Assembly (NCBI GenBank): GCA_024180945.1
Contig: JAKSGN010000037.1
Coordinates: 1,803,501 to 1,867,500, forward strand
DNA length: 64,000 nucleotides
Origin: Macrophomina tecta
Taxonomy: Eukaryota; Ascomycota; Dothideomycetes; Botryosphaeriales; Botryosphaeriaceae
Direction: 5' to 3'
Made by a program: the position numbers and the translations under genes. Each line of letters opens with the position of its first letter. The stretch's first letter is position 1. The notes beneath the pieces are model-generated. The model was given only the letters and a program-made list of their open reading frames with translations, was not told where the DNA came from and made no database searches. Positions 57,501-64,000 of the stretch are shown one piece after another.

Positions 57501-59080
57501 ATACCTACTAGCTATAGCCGCTAGATTACTACTATTTATAATATCGAATAAATATAGCTTAAGGAAGGACTAAACGACTTACTTATTCTAGTTAGACTAC
57601 TCGCCCTAGTAATACGCCTTAAAGATAACGAATAGGAGTATAAGATCTAAGAGGCCTATATAAATAACGTAACGGTTTAAGAAATCGAAGAACTTAAAGA
57701 TAACCCCTAAGTAACTAAAAATATAAATAGTATAATTCTATTTCTAGAATTAGTCTACGTTCCGGTTAAACTATAAGAAGAACTCGTAAAAGATATATAT
57801 AAGACCCTAGTATACGGTTATTAAAGAATAAATAAGATAATAAAGTAAGTTATAAAAAGCTACTACTTTCTAGAACTTAAAAGAACTATTTAAAGAGTAG
57901 TCTTATAATATAACCTCTATATTAGAAGTAAGGTCGCGAGATATATATTCTACGAATCGCTTTAGCTACTACTAGTACTAAAGTGCCCTTAGTAATCTAT
58001 CTCGCTAGACTTTATTACGGACCTATCTAAGTTAAGAGAACCGTTTACTAAGGTTAAATATAACTTAATCCTAGTTATCGTTAATAGAATAATAAAGTAC
58101 GTATATTACTTACTATACCTTAAATTAGTAAATATAGAAGAACTCGCCTATATATTTCTAAGAATAATTTTCGGTAATTACGGGTTACTAGAAGAGCTCG
58201 TATTAGATAAAAATTAACTATTTATATCCCGATTCTAGTAAAGCCTTACCTAATAGCTTAGAGCTAAGTATAAGCTCTTAACTATAGCACACCCTTAAAT
58301 AAATAAATAAACGAAATAAATAAATTAAATACTAGAATAATACCTACGCTACTACCTTAACTATACGTAAGATAACTAGGTAGAGCTACTATCGCTCATA
58401 TAATTCGCGTATAATAGCTTAAAGACGTCCGCTATATAAGAATCCCCGTTCTACGCTAACTACGGGTACGAGCTAATAGCCTATAAATATCTAATACTAA
58501 GCGAGTTATTAGCCTAAAAAGAAATTCTTAAAGTAGACTAGCTAAAGATACTCTATATATAACTATACCTAGACCTCGAATTCGTAGCCCTATAAATAGG
58601 TAAATACTATAATAAATAGTACTAAAAGATACTAAAGCTTAAGAGAAAGAATAAAGTTTACCTTCTTAGTAAAAATTTTAAATAAAAAAAAAACGACCGA
58701 CTAAGTAAAAAATTAAACTTTAAAAAAGTCGGTCCCTTTAAAATTAAAGAATAAATTAGATAGGTTAATTTCCGCCTTAAGTTACTAAATACTATATAGA
58801 TATACCCCGTATTTTATATCGCTCTACTTGAACTAGTATCCTAAGACGCTACGCCATTACGCTAAACAGAAGAAATTATACTAGAAAATTTAAACGCTAA
58901 TAAAAATAAGAACTAGAACGTAGAATAAGTTCTAGATAATAGCTATATTAACGGTTAGTTTAGATATCTTCTTAAATAAAAGAAAGATTAGAATAATATC
59001 TAGAAACTACTAAAACTCTATAACTATTAAGAACTTATTAATAAGTTCTATCGCTAAAACCTAGATCGACTAACACCGCC
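54550..59080 (+). pseudogene. Gypsy pol remnant (second element)
   Basis: Reverse transcriptase from about 56290 (LFILKKNSELYLYIDY, FIKLNLRKGYYFVRIKEEEE, active-site box YIAYLDNIIIY near 56620-56660 with the second Asp changed to Asn, FLGFILTPRHVSIDEKKLDV), RNase H at about 57060-57260 (ITVETNAFNYAIEVVLS, AFYSRKI, NKELLAII), integrase about 57800-58560, and a decayed chromodomain at about 58920-59070 (RYLLK*KKD, ELINKFYR). The 54550-56200 part would hold protease and the spacer before reverse transcriptase. Nonfunctional. Confidence 0.78.
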
Positions 59081-59457
59081 GACTCGTTATACACAAAGGA
59101 CCCAAAATTAAAGTTAAAAAATAGAGACTACCGTGCCTAATTTACTAGCTCGAAACCCTCGGACGGCGTAGTACTAAAGCTAGCGCTAGAAGAACCAATA
59201 AACTAGAACGAACCCGCAACGGTATTAGCTAAGATATCACTATATAAACGCTTTACTTATTAATTTTCCTCGGTGTTTTTAGGGTTAACGGGATCTCTAG
59301 CCTCGCGAGTAGTCTCTAAACACTTAATCTTCTCTAAATCCTCTATAGTCTAGGCCTTCTTAGAAATTATTAAACTCCCGCGCTTCTTTAATAACTCGCG
59401 CTACTTTCGGATACGTTATAGGCGACTTATATTCTTCTAAAAAAGCTCGAGTACTAT

Positions 59458-59799
59458 CTACTCCTTAGCCTTAGCCTTATTAAGGGCACGCTTTAGGCAG
59501 GAAACTAGAATAATTAGCGATAAAATAAAAATATAAAAGAACGATAAATAATTAGAGTCCTCTAACCTACTCCTATTATAAGCGGTTAACCCTCTCCGAG
59601 TATACTCCTTGTAGCGGTCGTAACCCGCTAGGTCTATCTTATATACTACCTTAGGCTCCTTAGGCGAGCACTTCACGTTCGCGAGAAGATAAGTACTATA
59701 AGAAACTAATATTATCTTACTAAAGATATTAATCTTCTCTGCTAAAGACACGCGCTTAGCTTTCTAATTACTACGCTTACGTTTATTACTAGCGGACAT
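59458..59799 (-). pseudogene. Antisense ORF between chromodomain and 3' LTR (gypsy element 2)
   Basis: On the minus strand an ATG at 59799, 113 bp inside the 3' LTR, opens MSASNKRKRSN; one TAA follows, then an uninterrupted stretch from 59751 to 59458: SLAEKINIFSKIILVSYSTY, KCSPKEPKVVYKIDLAGYDR, YKEYTRRGLTAYNRSRLEDS, a hydrophobic segment FFYIFILSLIILVSC and an Ala/Lys tail. More coding-like sequence with a few stops continues to about 59270. It is the best-preserved frame of the element, in the same place and direction as the antisense frame of the first gypsy element. Both begin with a basic N-terminus, but I see no clear residue similarity. Family unknown. Confidence 0.5.
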
Positions 59800-59876
59800 A
59801 TTAAAGAAACTTATAAAAGAGAAAGAATAAAATGAGACCTAATAAAAAAAGTTTAAGATATAAAGCCCACGAATAA

Positions 59877-59893
59877 ATCTTCGGGCTAAAGAT
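59877..59893 (+). repeat. Palindrome next to the polypurine tract (gypsy element 2)
   Basis: ATCTTCGGGCTAAAGAT: the same 17-bp word as 42039-42055 with two C/T and G/A changes. It is followed by the purine-rich AAGGGGAGGGATAG and the 3' LTR. Confidence 0.82.
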
Positions 59894-59911
59894 TCTTAAG
59901 GGGAGGGATAG

Positions 59912-60634
59912 TATTATAAACCCTAGAGAATAAGGGCTTTATAACCCTACGGGTAGAAAGCCCGCACGGGAGAAGACACCGTAGGGGCTAAAAACCCTTA
60001 CGGGTAGTAGAGTCGTACGGCCGAAACGCCTACACGGGAAAACTAGCCCTAAGAGAAGACGGCGCGTACGGTCCTAAGCTAGATAGCGATAGAGAACCCG
60101 CAAGAAAGCAACGCGACCTAGGACCGTTAGCAACGTTAGGCGGTTAGATAGATAGAATATACGCCTACTAAAAGAAAGAGATAGGTTCCGAAAAACTAAC
60201 TTCGGATATAAGAAATAAATAAGAGAATATCGAATATATTGTCCGCTTATTAGAGTAGAAGTCGGGTTCTAGAAAACAGACCTTAGCACCTAAGTTACGT
60301 ATAGGACCTACTTTAGATTAGAGCTAATCTAATCCTCTAATCTAGAACCCTAATTCCACAACTAGATTTCTTATATATATTAGATTATTATAGCTTTTCT
60401 ATAGTATATAGATATACTTCTTAGATAGTACTTTAACTATCGTGGTTAACTTAAGATTCTAATATAGACTTATTAAAGGTAATAAGCCTAACGCGTACTA
60501 CGTACTAACCTATTACGTAACCGCTACCTATTATTCTAATTCTTTACCCTTCTCTTATTCTTTAAGGTAAACCTTACTGCTACCTAACCCTACTAGGTAA
60601 CTCCGAAGCCTAAGTAGAAGAGGCCGCCGTTATA
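59912..60634 (+). repeat. 3' LTR of the second gypsy element
   Basis: 723 bp, starting TATTATAAACCCTAG and ending GCCGCCGTTATA, followed by GAAAG. It is better preserved than the 5' copy and shows the CCCTACGGG, CCCGCACGGG and CGTACGG words in its first 120 bp clearly. Confidence 0.92.
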
Positions 60635-60698
60635 GAAAGTAGTTATAGATAATACTTTAGATAGTAGAAGGTATTAAACGCATATCTAGGATTATAAC

Positions 60699-60835
60699 TA
60701 TTAGATTTAGTGGTGATACTATTAATTAAGAATAAGTAGTATAAGGTATAAGAGAAATGCTTAGAAAAGTTCTTTTATCTATCCCCTTCTATAACTAAGC
60801 TAAAGTTTATTATACACACACGTGCTATTCCAATA
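60699..60835 (-). repeat. Solo LTR of the second copia family (minus strand)
   Basis: 137 bp. Read on the minus strand it starts TATTGGAATAGCACGTG and ends CTAATA, matching 28863-28975 plus 31843-31868 over its whole length with C/T changes. ATAAC (60694-60698) and ATAAT (60836-60840) may be the RIP-diverged target duplication. Confidence 0.8.
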
Positions 60836-60840
60836 ATAAT

Positions 60841-61246
60841 CTATTTATTAGATAGTAATAGAGGAGTAGAAAAAGCTCTAGCGAGAGAATACACGCGGGC
60901 GTTAACTATTTAAGGTGGCGTCAGAACTAATAAGAAAGTTACTAGAGCTCTACCGCGGTATACTAAGAGCGCTGAGCTCGCTAAGTACATAGATAAGAAC
61001 TAGTAAGATTTGCCTACGGCACTTCCTCTATTAGAGGAAAGTGCTAGGCGTAGCATCCAGGAGATACGACTACGGGCAAGGACTGCAGATAGTTAGCCAC
61101 TTGGGCTATATACGTATAGCAGATGATGGGATAACTAAGCAAGTTATATTAGAGGACTCTTAAGGCGTCTTTAGCTCTATTAGGCAAACTCTAGGCATCT
61201 ACCGCTCGTTGCCTAGTAAACCTACTAGTTTAGTAAGACACGCCGC
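60841..61246. other. Unassigned repeat-like sequence
   Basis: Mixed composition with frequent CTAG/TTAG words and no usable frame. Parts near 61128-61160 resemble the middle of the copia LTR at 18100 (AAGCAAGTTATAT). No gene recognised. Confidence 0.45.
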
Positions 61247-61345
61247 TGATTTCACCCTCAGGGGTAAAATGGGTATAAAGAGGAGCCCATACGGCCTCCC
61301 TCTACGAGATATGCCAACTCATCTTCATCAGTTGTGCCAAGGCTG
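61247..61345 (+). repeat. Fragment of a copia-type LTR (family of 18100-23890)
   Basis: It contains GGGTATAAAGAGGAGCCCA followed by TACGGCCTCCCTCTACGAGA and ATGCCAACTCATC, close to the second half of the LTR at 23671-23890. It is un-RIPed and truncated on both sides. The sequence supports a solo fragment rather than a complete LTR. Confidence 0.65.
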
Positions 61346-61818
61346 CCAATTAGTCATTTTCCAACAGCAGATTTAACGGATTGAGGCTCACCTTCCGTAC
61401 GCCGGATGAGAAGGGTCGGAGCCGATGGACGACAGACCTAAGGAAGCTGCTGAGCCAGCGCAGCACAGCCATAGCAGCAGCAAAGTTTATAATAGCAACA
61501 AAGCTCCTTAGGCAGTTTGGAGCGATATTATACTCACAGCATGAAGCTTGACTCTGGAGGAAGATGGGATAGTTTGCGGAAGAGGCAAGCGCAGCGGGAG
61601 GACCAAAGCGCTAAGACATGTACCTAGAGGTATGCAGAGTAGGTAGAGAGTAGGCCAGACTCCGCTCTCTCGATTAGGCTTAAAACGGGCCTAGCGGGCG
61701 CAGTGGAGCCGGCCGCATGCCGCATAGCTGCCATCGGCGGCTGGGACGGTCTATGAATTCATCATCATCATCATCTACCCTCAATCTACTCCTAGATAGA
61801 CCAACACCATGGTCTACC
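61346..61818. other. Normal-composition stretch without a confident gene
   Basis: A plus-strand frame here includes LTFRTPDEKGRSRWTTDLRK and AAKFIIATKLLRQFGAIL, which looks like coding sequence from an unknown, broken gene (stop after YSQHEA). A (ATC) microsatellite of five units lies near 61758-61775. I could not name the family. Confidence 0.4.
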
Positions 61819-62064
61819 TTAGATTGTATGAACTTTCCTACGTATATATAAACCAGACTCCTTAGATAGCTTTGACCTTCGTGGTCAACTTCCATAACAA
61901 TTCAGCATATTGTTAGTAACACGGCCTTCGCACGTAGTGCTCAGTCTCATTACGTGTTCGACTTGCTCTCACCCTTTTCTTGTACCCATTTAAGGAAAAC
62001 CCCTTGATAGGGTTTCTCCCTCTTTGGTGCTTGGATCCTTAGAGGTAGAGGCCCGCTCGTTACA
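61819..62064 (+). repeat. Un-RIPed 3' part of a gypsy LTR (family of 34751-42508)
   Basis: 246 bp matching the last part of the LTR at 42073-42508, from AGATTGTAT to CTCGTTACA. It is unmutated by RIP and lacks the 5' half of the LTR. Confidence 0.85.
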
Positions 62065-62440
62065 TCCGCAGCCTTCCGGTGCGGGACTACTTACACCAAG
62101 GATCCGCATCTGAGAATCTATTAAATTAATTCTTTATTTAGCTCCTTGCTTTTTTTATCCGCATTTGCTTATAGTTTCTAAGGCTCTAGACTCTAACAGA
62201 AATTTAATACAGTTGGCACCGCGATAAAAACTAAAAAAGCGCTAAGCTAGAGCACCCTAGCTTCCTTGCTGGAAACTGCTATATATAAACCCTAATGCAT
62301 ATACGCTTTAGGAAAGTTTCCTCTTTCAAATAGGCTCGGAAATAGCATTTCAGTTTTATAAGCTTTTGAATCAAAATTATATCCTAATTTTAGCTAGCGG
62401 TTAAGCCCGGAATTCAACGGCCGCGCTTGGGATCTCCTTT
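62065..62440. other. Upstream region of the small secreted protein gene
   Basis: Intermediate composition, with no frame of interest. It lies between the gypsy LTR end and the promoter elements of the next gene, and could contain its upstream regulatory sequence. Confidence 0.5.
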
Positions 62441-62500
62441 CTATTTAAGCCTCTGCACCGACGATCTTTCCATCTCATCTTTCCATCTCATCTTTCCTCC
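62441..62500 (+). promoter_or_regulatory. Core promoter of the small secreted protein gene
   Basis: A TATA-like CTATTTAAG (62441-62449) lies 74-82 bp before the ATG. It is followed by a pyrimidine-rich tract with the word TCATCTTTCCATC tandemly repeated (about 62466-62497), typical of fungal transcription start regions. Confidence 0.5.
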
Positions 62501-62522
62501 TATATATCAGCTTTGCACAAAC

Positions 62523-62897
62523 ATGCGTTTCGCAATTCTTTTTGCAGTTATTTTTCCCATTGTTATCTCAGCCGAAACTGTCAGCCTATCGCACTTTTCT
62601 GGACAGGCCGGCCGCAACGGTGGGCTGATATCAGTTAGTTTCAACCTACAAGATCAGCAGGGTGATCACAAGTGCAGTATATCTGCCAATGGAGGAACTC
62701 TACCTGTTGATTCTGATGAACTATACCTTTGTGAATCCAAGTATAGTTTTGGGCTAGTTTCTACATCACCAGAAGCTGCCGCCTCATCCGACCCTTACGT
62801 TGCTATCAAAATTTCTAATGGGTAGGTGTAATAATATTCTGGTTTATCTATAAGGTAATTACTAAGATGAAATAAGTCAATCTACAGCGACGGCTGA
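62523..62897 (+). CDS. Small secreted protein (AA1-like type), probable one-intron gene
   Basis: The ATG at 62523 opens MRFAILFAVIFPIVISA, a clear signal peptide (likely cleavage near residue 17, ahead of ETVSLS). The mature part reads HFSGQAGRNGGLISVSFNLQ, then GDHKCSIS, LPVDSDELYLCESKYSFGLV, with only two Cys, a pattern like the AA1-like (Alternaria allergen 1-like) small secreted proteins of ascomycetes. The frame reaches TAG at 62823, which is inside a good donor (GG^GTAGGT). An intron 62822-62887 ending CTACAG joins to GAC GGC TGA, giving 102 residues. Without splicing it is 100 residues. The ATG upstream in the same frame at 62427 would put 32 residues before the signal peptide and is not used. 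The gene sits between LTR fragments and shows no RIP. An effector role is inference. Confidence 0.68.
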
Positions 62898-63071
62898 GTT
62901 TAAACTAAATTTAAATCACGATTTATTCTATCAGGATAAGCCTACTTCCATAAATTTTCTATAAAGCTAGTAAGTGTATCTATTAATTTTAAGATTATAA
63001 ATATATTTAATAGTCTCCTTTAAATCTTACGCTTTATTATTAGAGTATAGACTACTAACTTTTATTATAGT
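62898..63071. other. Short AT-rich spacer
   Basis: Partly RIPed sequence between the secreted protein gene and the LTR cluster. Nothing recognised. Confidence 0.5.
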
Positions 63072-63209
63072 TATTGGAATATCACGTGTATGTATAATAA
63101 ACTTTAGCTTAGTCATGGAAGAGGACAGATAAAAGAACTTCCCCTAAGCGTACCTTTTAGTCCTTATGCCACTCATTCTTAATTAATAATATCACCACTA
63201 AATCCAATA
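63072..63209 (+). repeat. Solo LTR of the second copia family
   Basis: 138 bp, starting TATTGGAATATCACGTG and ending AATCCAATA. It matches the LTR at 28863-31868 from end to end apart from C/T and G/A changes. Confidence 0.83.
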
Positions 63210-63315
63210 TAAACTTTAGCTTAGTTATAGAAGAGAATAAATAAGAGGCTTCTTCTAAGCGTCTCTCTTAGTCTTTATACTACTTATTCTTAATGGTATT
63301 ACTACTAAATCTAAT
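63210..63315 (+). repeat. Partial LTR of the second copia family in tandem
   Basis: It starts inside the LTR at TAAACTTTAGCTTAG, lacks about the first 30 bp and ends AATCTAATA. The join to the LTR before it is at a shared AATA/TAAACT word, so recombination or template switching between two copies is likely. More RIPed than its neighbour. Confidence 0.78.
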
Positions 63316-63322
63316 AGTACTC

Positions 63323-63551
63323 CTCTATATATATATAAACTATACTTCTTAGATAGCTTTAACCTTCGTAGTTAACTTCTACAATAATTTAGTATATTAT
63401 TAGTAATATAATCTTCGTATATAGTGCTTAGTCTTATTACGTATTTAACTTGCTCTTACTCTCTTCTTATACCTACTTAAGAAAAACCCCTAGATAGGTT
63501 TTCTTCCTCTTTGGTGTTTGGATTCTTACAGGCAGAGGCCTGCTCGTTATA
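63323..63551 (+). repeat. 3' part of a gypsy LTR (family of 34751-42508), RIPed
   Basis: About 229 bp matching the last part of the LTR at 42073-42508 from TATATAAACTATAC to CTCGTTATA, with RIP-type changes. It ends 37 bp from the stop of the membrane protein gene. Confidence 0.82.
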
Positions 63552-63588
63552 ATACCCTATGTTTAATTACTTAACTAAGTAATAGGTT

Positions 63589-63984
63589 TCAAGTTGTTTT
63601 GATACTATCTATGACTGGGGTGAACTTAAAAAATACTCTTATAGCAATCAAAGCCGATAGTATAATAGATCCGACTATTGCCTGAAGTATAAGATATGGA
63701 AAGAATGTAATCGCGAGCCATCTTCCAATCGCTCCACCCACTATCATAAGCCAGAGTGTAAGATAAAAGAATATCTGAAAATTGGCTGAAACCTCTGGCT
63801 GGAACTTATCCAAAATGCTGCTGCCGTCTTTCGCTGAATCCGCCCATCTAAGTGTCGTCCATCCGCCTTGAAGGCTTGTCGGGATGCTTATTAAAGAGAT
63901 TGCAGGCATGAGAAGCGGGTAGAATACCTGACCAAGAAGTAGCGAGCCCACGCTCACTTCTTTGATAGGGACCTGATGCGCCAT
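63589..63984 (-). CDS. Small membrane protein, unknown function
   Basis: A 131-residue frame on the minus strand, ATG at 63984 in a good context (GCCATGG) and TGA at 63589. Hydrophobic segments lie at about residues 10-38 (LLLGQVFYPLLMPAISLISI), 68-90 (FFYLTLWLMIVGGAIGRWLA) and 93-118 (FPYLILQAIVGSIILSALIAI), suggesting three membrane helices joined by a short loop holding Gly/Trp and Asp/Lys-rich residues. No signal peptide-like cleavage site is obvious. There are no RIP changes. I do not recognise the family. The stop is only 37 bp from a RIPed LTR, so the 3' UTR may have been affected by the insertion. Its promoter lies outside the window. Confidence 0.6.
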   Translation of the reverse strand: MAHQVPIKEVSVGSLLLGQVFYPLLMPAISLISIPTSLQGGWTTLRWADSAKDGSSILDKFQPEVSANFQIFFYLTLWLMIVGGAIGRWLAITFFPYLILQAIVGSIILSALIAIRVFFKFTPVIDSIKTT

Positions 63985-64000
63985 GGCATTATAAAGAGTA

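Larger units (their letters stand above)
52513..60634 (+). mobile_element. Second Ty3/gypsy chromovirus, RIPed
   Basis: Two 723-bp LTRs (52513-53235 and 59912-60634) and the perfect duplication GAAAG (52508-52512 and 60635-60639) define an 8122-bp element on the plus strand. It has gag, protease, reverse transcriptase, RNase H, integrase and a degenerate chromodomain, then an antisense frame and a palindrome plus purine tract before the 3' LTR. Layout is the same as the 34751-42508 element, although the LTRs differ in length and sequence. Both elements share the bases right after the 5' LTR (CTTTAACTACTATT...). RIP stops are everywhere; the 3' LTR is less changed than the 5' LTR. Confidence 0.93.

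Noticed and set aside
61680..61895. 71-codon minus-strand frame with a run of Asp
   Set aside because: The Asp run is an ATC microsatellite, and half of the frame lies in a gypsy LTR fragment.

Overview
The window looks like part of a filamentous ascomycete (Pezizomycotina) chromosome, and most of it is a mobile-element graveyard. Four things point this way: long AT-rich stretches in which CA and TG dinucleotides are almost absent (the signature of repeat-induced point mutation, RIP); gag/pol reading frames broken mainly by TAA/TAG at former CAA, CAG and TGG codons; Fot1/pogo, hAT, Ty1/copia and Ty3/gypsy elements of fungal type; and a fungal PNP-NACHT-ankyrin gene. I saw no rRNA, tRNA, CRISPR array or bacterial operon. 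No computation was run; domain calls come from reading translations.

Layout. 1-1317: RIP-eroded AT-rich DNA. 1323-14332: a giant, RIP-destroyed Ty3/gypsy element on the minus strand (202-bp LTRs, TSD AACTA) with an internally deleted pogo-type DNA transposon nested at 7239-8358. 14536-16390: a fresh, un-RIPed pogo/Fot1 transposon (TA target site) whose transposase carries one frameshift. 18100-23890: a Ty1/copia element (220-bp LTRs, TSD TAGTA). About 24700-31868: a second copia element whose 3' LTR is split by an un-RIPed hAT transposon (28976-31834, TSD TTCTCAAT). 31869-42930: an NLR-like gene (PNP fragment, NACHT, about 15 ankyrin repeats), reduced to a pseudogene and split by a chromodomain Ty3/gypsy element (34751-42508, TSD GGGCG). 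42940-44283: antiparallel remnants of a DUF3435/FluG-type protein and a chromodomain-like tail. 44698-45933: an intact FAD monooxygenase gene. 46336-47079: a solo gypsy LTR. 47080-50095: GC-rich DNA with decayed gene fragments (kinase-like N-lobe, unknown protein). 52513-60634: a second chromodomain Ty3/gypsy element (723-bp LTRs, TSD GAAAG). 60699-63551: a patchwork of solo LTRs around a small secreted protein gene. 63589-63984: a small membrane-protein gene.

How the parts relate. Only three genes look functional: the monooxygenase, the small secreted protein and the membrane protein. They sit in short normal-composition islands between repeats, the usual setting of accessory or effector-type genes in a compartmentalised fungal genome. 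The nesting gives a relative history: NLR gene, then copia in its PNP domain and gypsy in its ankyrin repeats, then RIP that also leaks into the NLR gene, then hAT into the copia LTR and pogo into RIPed DNA. Several otherwise clean reading frames are each broken by one missing base in a C or G run, so real decay and homopolymer assembly errors need to be separated.
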